Shown: positions 1 through 8,584, numbered from the stretch's first letter. The stretch: DNA of 64,000 bases from Armatimonadetes bacterium Uphvl-Ar2 (GCA_002162095.1 CP021424.1:2418001-2482000), one strand, 5' to 3'. Numbers and translations: made by a program. The notes: generated by a model from the sequence alone, not told the origin.

Positions 1-1
1 G

Positions 2-226
2 TGGATGGAGACGGAGTACTCCAACCTGACCTTTAAGCATCTGCTCTTGCCGATCTGGAGCGGCGCGTATCGCTATAACAACCGGATTTGGAACTTCTTG
101 GTGAATGGCCAGACCGGCGAAGTACGCGGCGAAGCGCCCGTGAGCCCTTGGAAGGTGGCGATTGCTGTGATTCTCGGTCTCATCATCATCGGCACGTTCT
201 TGTACTTGATGGACAAGTCTGGCTAG
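2..226 (+). CDS. C-terminal part of a membrane protein (truncated by window edge)
   Basis: The reading frame is open from base 2, so the true start probably lies outside the window, although an ATG at 5 could start a 73-residue protein. The visible part has an aromatic, basic stretch (LLPIWSGAYRYNN), a motif NGQTGEVRGE, and one strong membrane helix (about residues 50-69, AVILGLIIIGTFLYLM) just before the C-terminus. This arrangement resembles the C-terminal end of zinc-ribbon/membrane proteins of unknown role in many bacteria, but nothing catalytic is visible. The family assignment is tentative. Confidence 0.55.
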   Translation, partial: WMETEYSNLTFKHLLLPIWSGAYRYNNRIWNFLVNGQTGEVRGEAPVSPWKVAIAVILGLIIIGTFLYLMDKSG

Positions 227-236
227 GGTGAGCAAA

Positions 237-274
237 GAGAATCCCACGCTGCGCTGAGCAAGCGGGGGATTCTC
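237..274 (+). terminator. Possible terminator after the truncated gene
   Basis: A 9-bp perfect inverted repeat (GAGAATCCC at 237-245 and GGGATTCTC at 266-274) surrounds a 20-base loop, just downstream of the stop at 226. No run of T follows, so it is a weak intrinsic terminator at best. Confidence 0.4.
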
Positions 275-366
275 GTGTTGTGAGCGGTTAAGCGCGGCGG
301 CGGCGAGCCAAGGCCAGCATGCCCGCACCAGCAGCTACCGTGCCGTAGGGCACTTCCAGAAGAGTG

Positions 367-372
367 TACGAT
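367..372 (+). promoter_or_regulatory. -10 element (TACGAT), leaderless start
   Basis: TACGAT lies 7 bases before the aminotransferase ATG at 380. A transcript starting about 7 bases after a -10 would begin at or next to the start codon. No convincing -35 is visible. Confidence 0.55.
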
Positions 373-379
373 AGCACTC

Positions 380-1579
380 ATGCCTTCGATTTCGCCCCGA
401 GGGGCCAGCCTCCCGGCCTCGCCGATCCGCAAGCTCGCCGGTGCTGCCGACCGGGCCCGCGCGGCGGGCCGCACGGTGTTCCAGCTCAACATCGGCCAGC
501 CGGATGTGGCCAGCCCGCAGGAGTTCTGGGATGCGGTACGCGGCTACCAAGGCGACCACCTGGCGTACGCCCACTCCGCCGGGCTGATGGAGCTGCGCGA
601 GAAGGCGGCCGAGGTCTACCAGCGCCGAGGCATTGACGTCGGGCCGCAGCACATCCAGGTCACCACCAGCGGCAGCGAAGCCCTGCAGATGATCATGGTG
701 GGCGCCATGAACCCCGGCGACGAAATCATCGTGCCGGAGCCCATGTACGCCAACTACATCGGCTTCTCGGCGATCACCGATGTGAACGTGGTGCCGCTGA
801 CCACGCGGATTGAAGACAACTTCCGCTTGCCGAGTTCGGAGGCCTTTGCCGAGCGCATCGGCCCGCGCACCAAGGCGATTCTCATCTGCAACCCGGGCAA
901 CCCCACGGGCACCATCTTTGATGACCAGCAACTGGAAGAGCTGCGCGCGCTGGCCCTCAAACACGACCTCTATCTGATCGGCGACGAGGTGTACCGCGAT
1001 TTTAACTACACAGATAAGCCAGTGAAATCGGTGCTGCAACTGGAAGGCATGGAGCAGCACGCCGTGATGGTGGATAGCGCCAGCAAGCGCTATTCGCTGT
1101 GCGGGGCGCGCGTAGGCTTCCTTGTCACCAAGAACGAAGCCCTGCTGGATGCGGCCCTGCGGTATGCGCAGGCGCGGCTCTCTTCGCCCACGCTGGAGCA
1201 GATCGGCTTGATCGGCGCTCTGGGGGCTCCCGACAGCTATACCGAAGCCACCCGCGAAGAATATCGCGCCCGCCGCGATACCTTGGTGCGCCGCCTCCGG
1301 GCGATGCCCGGGGTGCTGTGCCCGGATATCGAGGGTGCGTTCTACGCCACGGTGCGGCTCCCGGTGGAGGATGCGGACGCCTTCTGCCTGTGGATTCTGG
1401 AGGAGTTCAGCCACAACAATGCGACGGTGCAAATGGCCCCGGCCAGCGGGTTCTATCGCACGCCCGGCCTGGGCCGCGATGAGGTGCGCATCGCCTACGT
1501 GCTGAACAATAACGACCTGAACCAAGCCATGGACTGCCTAGAAGCGGCCTTGCTCGCCTACCCGGGCCGTAAGGGCTAA
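380..1579 (+). CDS. Class I/II pyridoxal-phosphate aminotransferase (aspartate aminotransferase-like)
   Basis: This 399-residue fold-type I aminotransferase transfers an amino group between an amino acid and a 2-oxo acid in the cytoplasm. The motifs are in the expected order: an N-terminal substrate segment with NIGQPD, the cofactor-phosphate region TSGSEA, the CNPGNPTG loop (about residues 171-178), GDEVYRDF, and the PLP lysine K236 in SASKRYS followed by GARVGF. Length is normal for the family. It looks monocistronic, with a -10 hexamer 7 bases upstream and convergent to the next gene. The exact substrate (aspartate, or another amino acid) cannot be read from sequence alone. Confidence 0.9.
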   Translation: MPSISPRGASLPASPIRKLAGAADRARAAGRTVFQLNIGQPDVASPQEFWDAVRGYQGDHLAYAHSAGLMELREKAAEVYQRRGIDVGPQHIQVTTSGSEALQMIMVGAMNPGDEIIVPEPMYANYIGFSAITDVNVVPLTTRIEDNFRLPSSEAFAERIGPRTKAILICNPGNPTGTIFDDQQLEELRALALKHDLYLIGDEVYRDFNYTDKPVKSVLQLEGMEQHAVMVDSASKRYSLCGARVGFLVTKNEALLDAALRYAQARLSSPTLEQIGLIGALGAPDSYTEATREEYRARRDTLVRRLRAMPGVLCPDIEGAFYATVRLPVEDADAFCLWILEEFSHNNATVQMAPASGFYRTPGLGRDEVRIAYVLNNNDLNQAMDCLEAALLAYPGRKG

Positions 1580-1603
1580 CCATCGACCCGGAGATGGCGA
1601 TGC

Positions 1604-2556
1604 CTAGCTCATCTTGGCAACTTTGGGGTCATAGATGCCGGTGTCCAGATAGTTTTGCAGTCGCCGCTCGGTGACCTCGGCGTACGCCGGAGCCATTTGG
1701 GAGAGTTCCTGACTCACGGAACCTAGCACCTCGTTGGCCAGCAACACGGCGCGGGCGGCGATCAACAGCTCCAGGGTTTCCCGGTCGATGCCCAAATCTT
1801 CGACCGCCATGCCGAATCCTTGCCAGAAGGCAGTCTCGGCTTGTTGAGCTTGCTTGCCTCGCCGGAAGTAGAACAGGGATTGGGCAGCGTCCACAGCCGG
1901 ATGACTCCACACGGAATCGTCAAAGTCAAAGACCGTGAGCGCGCCTTGATGGAGTTTCACGTTGCTGAGATGCAAGTCAAAGTGAACCAGTTGAGGCTGA
2001 CCCAGCGACTTGATCACTGCATCGGCTCGTTCTCTGACCTTCGTAGCGGCAGGGGTGCTCATCCGCCACGGTTGCCCGTCCAGCACTTCCCGATAGGTGG
2101 GCCGCTGGCGGGTGTTTGCTGTCTGCCAGCCCTCGTCGCTTCCTGCAGGCTCGCCATAAGTGCCCCAACCTTGAACAAAGTGGCCGGTGCGCAGGTATCG
2201 CTGGGAGAGCGGCCTGGCATCCAGGCGTAGGCCACCACGGGCACTTCATGGTCCAGACCCTCAACCCGCGTAGTGGTAATTGGCGAGCCCTCAAAAATGG
2301 GAACAGGGTGGGGCACGCGAACCCCCTGCTTTTGGGCTTGTTGGATGAAGTCCACTTCGCCCCGGACCATCGGCAAGGTGCGCCGCGAGTTAATGTTGAG
2401 ACGGACAGCCAGATCATGGTCGCCGACTTGGACTCGAAACGTTGAGTTGAACCCGTGCAAGACCAAGCGGACGCTCGATGCATCGACAATCCCCTCTAGG
2501 GCTCGTCGAATTGCTGAAGCCTGTTTATGCCGACTGAACTCCGCAAAGGAACTCAT
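1604..2556 (-). pseudogene. Aminoglycoside phosphotransferase-like kinase, frameshifted
   Basis: Two reading frames together make one APH/choline-kinase-type protein. The first (2556 down to a stop at 2059) carries the N-lobe: nucleotide-binding strands, RGEVDFIQ, and WMPGR followed by VGALMASLQEA. The second contains the catalytic loop HFDLHLSN and the metal-binding VFDFDDS. The second frame is open well upstream of its first ATG (2086), reading TRQRPTYREVLDG where a normal protein would continue, so the frame changes between roughly 2100 and 2230. Either the gene is inactivated or there is an indel error in the assembly. A leaderless-type -10 (TAGCCT) precedes the first frame. Substrate is unknown; resistance should not be inferred. 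Confidence 0.7.
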
Positions 2557-2562
2557 GACCCA

Positions 2563-2568
2563 AGGCTA
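2563..2568 (-). promoter_or_regulatory. -10 element (TAGCCT), leaderless start
   Basis: On the minus strand TAGCCT is followed by 6 bases and then the ATG at 2556 of the phosphotransferase-like gene. Confidence 0.5.
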
Positions 2569-2612
2569 CCCGCGAGCCCATTCGAGCTTGTTTGAACGGT
2601 TCGTTTTGCGCG

Positions 2613-3338
2613 CTATTCCTTGGCGCGGCCGCGTAGGCGGGCAATGAGACGACGTAGGCGCCAACTCAGCGGATCTTGCAGGCCCGCATCGGCCAGCACG
2701 GATTCTTGAATGGCGCGCCCGGACTGGATGTCCGCCGCCTTTTGCGCCAGGTAGGTTTCGTCGTCCTCAAAGGCGATCATGGTGATGGGCGGGGATTCCA
2801 CGTAGGCCGCCTTCCAGCCCAGCTTGTGGGCGCGGCGGCCCCGCCAGGCATCTTCAAAAATGTCGTACTTCAGGCCGGTTTCCGGTTGTGGGCCCACCTG
2901 CCGGGCGCAGGATGCACGGAACGCTAGCAAGGCCCCCGGGATGTGACGCATGGGCCGCAGGTAGCGCAGGCGCACCCCGCTGACTTCGGTCCAGGGGTGC
3001 AGGCTGTCCGGCCCCATGTAGGCGGCCATTTCGGGGCTGTCGCCCAGCCAGGGGCACACCACTCCTAGTTGCGGGTCGGCCTGGAAAGCCCGCACCACCG
3101 CATCCTGCCAGCCGGGCTCGGGCCATAGGTCGTCGTCCATCGTCACGTAGATCGCGTCATCTTCAGCCGGGAGAAGTGAATCCAGGGCGCGATTGAGGGT
3201 CGGGACCTTGCCGTCTTTGCCATCCAGCACGTGCAGCTCGGTGGGCAGCGTGAAGCTCGCCTGGATGCGCTCCATGCCCTCGGTGAAGCGGGGCCGCTCC
3301 TGCCGGATGGTGGGGATGACGATGACGAAGCGGCTCAT
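2613..3338 (-). CDS. Glycosyltransferase family 2-like protein
   Basis: A 241-residue soluble GT-A-type glycosyltransferase candidate. It opens with a beta strand (FVIVIPTIRQERP), then KVPTLNRALD and a DxD-like metal/nucleotide-sugar site in VTMDDDLWPEPGW (about residue 70). A later acidic motif FEDAWRG (about 162) is in the position of the catalytic base. No membrane segment is seen. The start overlaps the stop of surE by 4 bases (ATGA), so the two are translated together, but a functional link with the nucleotidase is not obvious. Donor and acceptor sugars are unknown. Confidence 0.75.
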   Translation of the reverse strand: MSRFVIVIPTIRQERPRFTEGMERIQASFTLPTELHVLDGKDGKVPTLNRALDSLLPAEDDAIYVTMDDDLWPEPGWQDAVVRAFQADPQLGVVCPWLGDSPEMAAYMGPDSLHPWTEVSGVRLRYLRPMRHIPGALLAFRASCARQVGPQPETGLKYDIFEDAWRGRRAHKLGWKAAYVESPPITMIAFEDDETYLAQKAADIQSGRAIQESVLADAGLQDPLSWRLRRLIARLRGRAKE

Positions 3339-4117
3339 GGGGTCCGGCCGGCGTGGTGGGGAAGAGAGTGTTCCAGGGCGGGCATCTGGGCGGTGGCGGT
3401 CCAGTTGAGGCTAATGGGCGTGACGCTGACAAACCCCTGGCTGGTGGCGGCCACGTCGGTGCCGGGTTCGCGGGCATCCACAATCACCACGCCGCCTTGC
3501 CAATAGTAGGGGCGGCCCCACGGGTCTTGCCGCATCTCAACACGGTCTTCGTAAACACGCTTGCCCATCTCCACCACCCGGGTGCCCCGGAGTTCCGGCA
3601 GATCAATGGCGGGGACGTTGACGTTGAGGAAAGTAAGCGGCTGCAGCGGGCAAGTGGCCAGCCAATCAAGATGCTCGCGTAGCCAAGCCTGGGCCGTGGC
3701 GTAGTGCAGAGGCGCACCATCGGCGAAGAGGGCCATGCTCATGGCCACGGAGCGGATGCCGTTGATGCAGCCCTCCATCGCCCCGGCCACCGTGCCGGAA
3801 TAAGTGACATCAAAGCCCATGTTGGGGCCGTTGTTGATGCCGCTTAGCACCAGGTCGCAGCCGTCCGGCCAGGCCATGGTCAGGCCGACATTCACGCAGT
3901 CCACGGGCACGCCGTTGACCTCGTAGGCTTCCAGCCCGCCGTGGTAACTGACCGACTTGACCCGGAGGGGATCACGCATGGTCATACTGTGGCCGCAGGC
4001 GCTCCGTTCGCGGTCGGGGGCGACCACCTTGACGGTGCCGAACTCGGCGGCGACTTCGGCGAGGGCGCGCAATCCTTCGGCGTGAATCCCGTCGTCATTG
4101 GTAAGAAGAATGCGCAT
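3335..4117 (-). CDS. surE: 5'/3'-nucleotidase SurE
   Basis: SurE is a metal-dependent phosphatase acting on nucleoside monophosphates in the cytoplasm. The N-terminal signature MRILLTNDDGI contains the paired metal ligands D8-D9; SGINNG, SGTVAGA and the later NVNVP are also typical. The start is taken at the ATG at 4117 because family members begin exactly at MRILLTNDD. An upstream in-frame extension of 30 residues has no similarity to the family. Length (260) is normal. Its start codon overlaps that of the divergent VanZ-like gene. Confidence 0.95.
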   Translation of the reverse strand: MRILLTNDDGIHAEGLRALAEVAAEFGTVKVVAPDRERSACGHSMTMRDPLRVKSVSYHGGLEAYEVNGVPVDCVNVGLTMAWPDGCDLVLSGINNGPNMGFDVTYSGTVAGAMEGCINGIRSVAMSMALFADGAPLHYATAQAWLREHLDWLATCPLQPLTFLNVNVPAIDLPELRGTRVVEMGKRVYEDRVEMRQDPWGRPYYWQGGVVIVDAREPGTDVAATSQGFVSVTPISLNWTATAQMPALEHSLPHHAGRTP

Positions 4118-4814
4118 GGACGACCAGAATCTACCCGCTGCCTCGCCGGGTATCTGCCCCCTTCGCCGGGTCGGGTTGCTGGTGGTGGCAGCGACGATGG
4201 TGGCCACCGGCGTTGCGGGAGGTTCGGGTCAGTGGCCCCTTGCGCTCTACGGCCTGGCGGTGGCACTGCTGGCGTGGCTGGCCCCGGCCCGAACCACAAG
4301 CGAAGCGCAAACCGACCTGATGATGGCGCTCACGGCGGCGGCCCTCTTCTTGTGGCCGGAGGGCTGGATGCTCGGCGTGGCCTTAGCCGTCGTAGCCTGG
4401 CACGCGAGGCGAAGGGAGAACTGGACCCGCCTCTTGGCCTGGCTTGGTCTGCTCATCACGATGATGCTGAGCGGGGAAGCGGGGAGTGCCAGCCGCATGG
4501 CGCAGTGGTTCATCAGCCTGGGGATGAGTGAGGCTACGGCGCAAACCATCATGTTTGGGCTGCGTAAGTCCATCCACGTCTTGGGGTACGCGGCGGTAGC
4601 AGTGACAGCCGCCCGCCTGGTGCCCCGTGAGAGATGGTTCTTTGCCCTGGGGTGGGGGCTGCTTCTGGCCAGCGCAGATGAACTGCGCCAGAGCCGCGAG
4701 ACCACCCGCACCGGCACCTGGACCGACGTGGCGATTGACGCCGTGGGCATGGGGCTCGGCCTCGCCCTGTGGTACGGGTACACCCGTCGGAAGGCATGGA
4801 GCGGCGACTCGTAG
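4116..4814 (+). CDS. VanZ-like family membrane protein
   Basis: About 232 residues with several hydrophobic helices. The C-terminal half has the VanZ pattern: FGLRKSIHVLGYA, then ADELRQS, then a conserved R followed by TWTDVAIDAVGMGLG. VanZ-domain proteins are small integral membrane proteins of unclear biochemical role; only the founding member is tied to teicoplanin resistance, so resistance is not inferred. ATG at 4116 is chosen because AAGAAG lies 6 bases upstream and TAAGAA 8 bases upstream; ATG 4110 or TTG 4098 are alternatives. The 3' end overlaps the next gene by 19 bases. Confidence 0.7.
   Translation: MDDQNLPAASPGICPLRRVGLLVVAATMVATGVAGGSGQWPLALYGLAVALLAWLAPARTTSEAQTDLMMALTAAALFLWPEGWMLGVALAVVAWHARRRENWTRLLAWLGLLITMMLSGEAGSASRMAQWFISLGMSEATAQTIMFGLRKSIHVLGYAAVAVTAARLVPRERWFFALGWGLLLASADELRQSRETTRTGTWTDVAIDAVGMGLGLALWYGYTRRKAWSGDS
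4128..4133 (-). promoter_or_regulatory. -10 element (TAGATT) for surE
   Basis: TAGATT on the minus strand lies 10 bases before the surE ATG, inside the divergent VanZ-like coding sequence. Confidence 0.45.
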
Positions 4815-5866
4815 TTTGGCCCGGCTGGCTGGGTGGCCCCGACGACGCGCCCCGGCCTGAGTGGGATAGCCCGGCGGGCGAGTGGCTGGCGCAGGCGCAG
4901 GTGGAGCGCCTGGTGGCCCCGGAGCAGGCTTCCCGGACGCCCGAGGTGGCCTGGTTTGGCCTGGAGCCGCACCTCTACACCACCGAAGATGGGCCACTGG
5001 CGGTGGGGGCGATGGGGAAGGATTTCCCCGGGCCGGTGGGCGCGCGCGACACGCTCTTTGCCTTGGATTGGATGACCCTGGACGCCGACAACCAGCTTGC
5101 GCTGATGGATGCCCCGACGGGGGAAGCTTGGCAGGCCTTGACGGCGGCGCTGAAGCCCCTCGGCACGCCCCGGCTTACCCTGGCAGCCGTGCGCGGTCAC
5201 TGCGCCCTGGCTTGGCACCATGGTTCACTGGATTTGGGGGTGCTGGCCCCCGCCGAAGCGGCCGGAAAGCCGTGGCAGACCGCTCTTCCGCAGGGAGATG
5301 GCGAGCCGATGCTGCGCCGCTTCATTGACGACGGCATCAATATCCTGATGGAGCACGAAATCAACCGCCGTCGCGTGGATGAAGGGCAGGCGCCGTGGCT
5401 GGTGCTGTGGCCTTGGGGGCCGGGATTCCGCCCGGATTGGCCGAGTTTTGGTTTGCCGTTCGGTTCGCCGCTGGGGGTGGTAACTGAAGAGCGCCGAGTG
5501 AGGGGCATTGCCCACTGGCTGGGGGTGCCAGAACAGGCCTTGGATTGTCGGCTGGAAGTGATGCCCACGCCGCCCGACGAACCCGAGGAGCGTGAATACA
5601 AGTGGCGAGAATGGGCGGAGGCCAACCTGGACCCGCGCGCGGGCAAAGCGGGGCCACGAATATCCGTGGTGCACACCACTCCCGATGGAAAGCCCGGCGA
5701 AGTGGTGGGGTTGATGGCGCAAGGGGGCGGCGATTTGCGGGCGGGGAATGGTCTCCCCTTCGATGCCCGCGCCCTGGACGAGCGGCGTGCCCCCCGCACC
5801 GGACTGGTGCAGGCCGTGCGCCAAGCCCTGCGGGCGCCCCTCGGCAGTACCGACGCGCACGCCTAA
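4796..5866 (+). CDS. Degenerate cofactor-independent phosphoglycerate mutase-like (ApgM family) protein
   Basis: A 356-residue protein whose middle matches archaeal-type 2,3-bisphosphoglycerate-independent phosphoglycerate mutase: a short strand/loop region, then HEINRRRVDEGQAP followed by LWPWGPG (compare the family's NxxRxxxGxxPANxIWLWGxG), then FG, GVV and RGIAHWLGV. The metal-binding parts are missing. The N-terminus reads RLVVWPGWLG where the family has a D-G metal site, and the C-terminus lacks the DExGH-type ligands. Catalysis by the classic mechanism is therefore unlikely; this may be a pseudoenzyme. It overlaps the VanZ-like gene by 19 bases and is probably co-transcribed with it. 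Confidence 0.6.
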   Translation: MERRLVVWPGWLGGPDDAPRPEWDSPAGEWLAQAQVERLVAPEQASRTPEVAWFGLEPHLYTTEDGPLAVGAMGKDFPGPVGARDTLFALDWMTLDADNQLALMDAPTGEAWQALTAALKPLGTPRLTLAAVRGHCALAWHHGSLDLGVLAPAEAAGKPWQTALPQGDGEPMLRRFIDDGINILMEHEINRRRVDEGQAPWLVLWPWGPGFRPDWPSFGLPFGSPLGVVTEERRVRGIAHWLGVPEQALDCRLEVMPTPPDEPEEREYKWREWAEANLDPRAGKAGPRISVVHTTPDGKPGEVVGLMAQGGGDLRAGNGLPFDARALDERRAPRTGLVQAVRQALRAPLGSTDAHA

Positions 5867-5871
5867 GCAGG

Positions 5872-5877
5872 TAGCCT
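5872..5877 (+). promoter_or_regulatory. -10 element (TAGCCT), leaderless start
   Basis: TAGCCT followed by 7 bases and the ATG at 5885 of the secreted repeat protein. Confidence 0.5.
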
Positions 5878-5884
5878 TACGGGC

Positions 5885-8578
5885 ATGCGCGCTTGCGGCG
5901 TCGTCGCCCTCTTGGCTTGCCTTGCCCCCCTGGCTATGGCCCAGTGGACCGCCGAGGAACAGACCCTGATCAGCGACACGCTGAGCCTGGGCAACCTCCG
6001 CCCCGAGGACCTCAACTACGAGAAGCAACTCAGCCGGGCCAGCCGCACGTCTTCGTTCATCACTTTCGCCCTCAATGACCCCCTGGGTGGGGCGGCGGAG
6101 CAGTGGCGTTTGCACGGTTCGGTGAGCGGGGCGACCACCGCCAAGCTACTGGGCGAAGCCGACCAACTTTTGGGCGGCAAAGGCAATGCCGCCGTCCTCA
6201 ACCCGACGACCGTGAGTGGGCTGAATGAGCTGCCGGCCAGTATCCGCCCGATCGTGGCGCGCCTGGTGGGCACAATGCAGGCCGCCGACGCCGAGATTCG
6301 CGAAGCCACCAAGGGCCTGAGCGCCGAGCAACAGCGCACGATCATAGAAGGGCTGCCCGTGACGGCGGTGGAGGAATCGAAGGTGACCTTCGCGTTTGTG
6401 CGCAACCCCGCGCCCTCCCTGGCCAACCTCTGGACCCTGATTGACCAAGTGGACCAAGCCCGCATCCGCGCGGCGTCCATCACCGTAACCGAAGCCGTGG
6501 AGCAGGCGGCCCGCGAACTCCGCGCCGCCAATGCCGATGTACCGGGCAAGGTGCGGGTGAAGATCGGTTCCTACGTTGTCCAGATTGGCGGCAAGGGCAA
6601 CGACATCCACAGCGAAACCGACGCCCGTCTGACGATTGACCTCGGTGGCAACGACACCTACACCGGCCGGGCGGGGGCGGGGGTGGGTTACACCAGCGCC
6701 CTGATTGACCTCGGCGGCGATGACACCTACCGCCCGGTGGACCTCAGCATTGGCGCGGCCATCCTGGGCATCGGGGTGGCTCTTGACGCTGGAGGACACG
6801 ATGATTTCGGTGGCGCATCCTTGGCCTACGGGGCTGGCCTCGCGGGGGTAGGAGTGTTCCGCAAGGAAGGCGGCCACGACCGCTACGCCAGCCGGACGCT
6901 GAGCCAAGGGTTCGGGGTCGCAGGGATCGGCCTGTGCATCGATACCAACGGCAACGATGTTTACGATGTCGGCCTGTTTGGGCAAGGGGCGGCCCGCACC
7001 CAAGGCGTCGGCTGGCTCGTAGACCTGAAAGGGAACGACCTTTACCGCGCAGGGAGCATCTCTCTCAACGCGCCGTTGTTCAGCGGGGTCTATTACAGTT
7101 TTGCCCAGGGGTTCGGTATGGGTTACCGCGAGGACTGGGGCGGCCAGGCCGGGGGCGTTGGGCTGCTGACCGACGTGGAAGGCAACGACACCTATCTCGG
7201 CGAAACGTACTCGCAGGGCGCGGCTTACTGGTTCTCCATCGGTTCGCTGGGTGACCTGGCTGGGCGTGATCTCTACCGCGCCCACCACTATTCTCAGGCG
7301 AGCGCCATGCACATCTGCGCGGCCTACCTGCTTGATGCCAGCGGCGACGACACCTACGCGGTGGCCGTGGGGGCAGCCCACGCCATCGGGCACGACCTAG
7401 GCGTGGCGGTGCTGCTGGATCGCGCGGGAGATGACACCTACACCAGCCGCGACAGCAACCCCGGCCTGGGCAGCGCGAATGGCGTGGGCATCTTCGTAGA
7501 TATGGCGGGAGCAGACCGCTACCACGGCCCGGCGGGGCGTGGGCTTGCCGCTCGGGGTACGGGCTCGGTGGGCGTCTTTGCCGATGCCAACGGCGATGAC
7601 TTGTACCGATTTGGCCTCGCGGATGGCCAAGGACGGGCGCGGGACACTTGGGGTGTGGCCCTCGACCGGCAGATGCCCGGGGCGGTGGTAGAGCCTCCCG
7701 TGGTGCCCGACCCGCCGGCGGTGGGTTCGATTCCGCGCCCCGAAGACGCGCAATTGCAGGCGATCTACCGCCGCGCCACGCAGTGGGGAGTGGGGTCCGC
7801 CGAAGCCGAAGTGCAAGAGAGCGTTCGCCAACTCATCGGCATTGGCCTCCCGGCCTGGGAGTGGATGGTGGACAACCAGTTAGCCTCCGCGCAGCGGCTC
7901 GAAATCCGTACCTTCGTGGCCGTGGCCCGGGGAATCGGAGCCCCGGCGGCGACCAGCCTCGGCCGCAAAGCCCTCACGGGATCGATTGCCGAGAAGAGCA
8001 ACGCGCTGCGCATTGCCGTGGATGCGGACATCAAGGACATGGGCGCGGTGGTCCCGAGCTTCCTGGAAAACCCCGAGTTGCAAATGGCCGCCGCGCGGGC
8101 AGCTGGGCCACTGAAGGCGATCTCCGCAGTGCCGGCGCTGAACCGACTGTGCCTCAGCGAAGACCCTATCTTGGTGCGTACCAGCATGATTTCGCTGGCT
8201 CAAATCGGGGCGGCGGAAACCGTGATAACAGGCATGGCTCTCCTTGGCAGTAGCGACCTTCCCACACGCCGGGCAGCCGCCGCACTCGTAGCCCAGCACC
8301 CAGACCAGGCGGGCACGACTCTGGACCCCCTCCTCAACGGCAACGACGAACTCAAAGCCCGCATGGCGCTGGAGGTTCTGGGCCTCATCGGCTCCGAGGA
8401 TGCCTTGAACCGAATCGCAAGGTTCCTCATGGACCCGCGCCCGGGCATGCGCATCGAAGCCCTGCGCCAACTCAACGGACGGGTGCCGGAGACGGCCCGA
8501 CCCACCGTGCTGGCGCTCCAACGCGACCCGGTAGACCTCGTCAAGTGGGTCGCCCGGGGCGTGGAAATGGGAAGTTAA
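5885..8578 (+). CDS. Secreted GxDxY-repeat protein with C-terminal HEAT-like repeats
   Basis: An 897-residue protein with a clear signal peptide (residues 1-19, ending LAMAQ). Residues about 20-230 are mostly helical. Residues about 235-580 contain twelve imperfect repeats ending in xDxxG[NDH]DxY (for example IDLGGNDTY, LDASGDDTY, VDMAGADRY), each separated by about 20-45 residues rich in G and A. Acidic, glycine-rich turns at regular spacing suggest a calcium-binding beta-solenoid, looser than the nonapeptide RTX type. After a proline-rich linker (about 595-615), residues about 620-897 look like HEAT repeats (MISLAQIGAAE, ALEVLGLIGSEDA). No enzyme signature is visible. Function is unknown; a surface scaffold or adhesion role is a guess. 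Confidence 0.75.
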   Translation: MRACGVVALLACLAPLAMAQWTAEEQTLISDTLSLGNLRPEDLNYEKQLSRASRTSSFITFALNDPLGGAAEQWRLHGSVSGATTAKLLGEADQLLGGKGNAAVLNPTTVSGLNELPASIRPIVARLVGTMQAADAEIREATKGLSAEQQRTIIEGLPVTAVEESKVTFAFVRNPAPSLANLWTLIDQVDQARIRAASITVTEAVEQAARELRAANADVPGKVRVKIGSYVVQIGGKGNDIHSETDARLTIDLGGNDTYTGRAGAGVGYTSALIDLGGDDTYRPVDLSIGAAILGIGVALDAGGHDDFGGASLAYGAGLAGVGVFRKEGGHDRYASRTLSQGFGVAGIGLCIDTNGNDVYDVGLFGQGAARTQGVGWLVDLKGNDLYRAGSISLNAPLFSGVYYSFAQGFGMGYREDWGGQAGGVGLLTDVEGNDTYLGETYSQGAAYWFSIGSLGDLAGRDLYRAHHYSQASAMHICAAYLLDASGDDTYAVAVGAAHAIGHDLGVAVLLDRAGDDTYTSRDSNPGLGSANGVGIFVDMAGADRYHGPAGRGLAARGTGSVGVFADANGDDLYRFGLADGQGRARDTWGVALDRQMPGAVVEPPVVPDPPAVGSIPRPEDAQLQAIYRRATQWGVGSAEAEVQESVRQLIGIGLPAWEWMVDNQLASAQRLEIRTFVAVARGIGAPAATSLGRKALTGSIAEKSNALRIAVDADIKDMGAVVPSFLENPELQMAAARAAGPLKAISAVPALNRLCLSEDPILVRTSMISLAQIGAAETVITGMALLGSSDLPTRRAAAALVAQHPDQAGTTLDPLLNGNDELKARMALEVLGLIGSEDALNRIARFLMDPRPGMRIEALRQLNGRVPETARPTVLALQRDPVDLVKWVARGVEMGS

Positions 8579-8584
8579 CCGAGC

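Noticed and set aside
335-1525. Antisense frame of about 396 codons opposite the aminotransferase
   Set aside because: The sense frame has all aminotransferase motifs; the antisense translation is repetitive in H, R, G and A.
6580-7660. Classical RTX (haemolysin-type) calcium repeats
   Set aside because: The GxDxY units are separated by 20-45 residues, not tandem nonapeptides, and the C-terminal secretion signal of RTX proteins is absent.
6600-7660. CRISPR-like or other DNA direct repeats in the repeat gene
   Set aside because: The recurrence is at the protein level; the DNA of the units differs and spacing is irregular. No CRISPR-type repeat was seen anywhere in the window.
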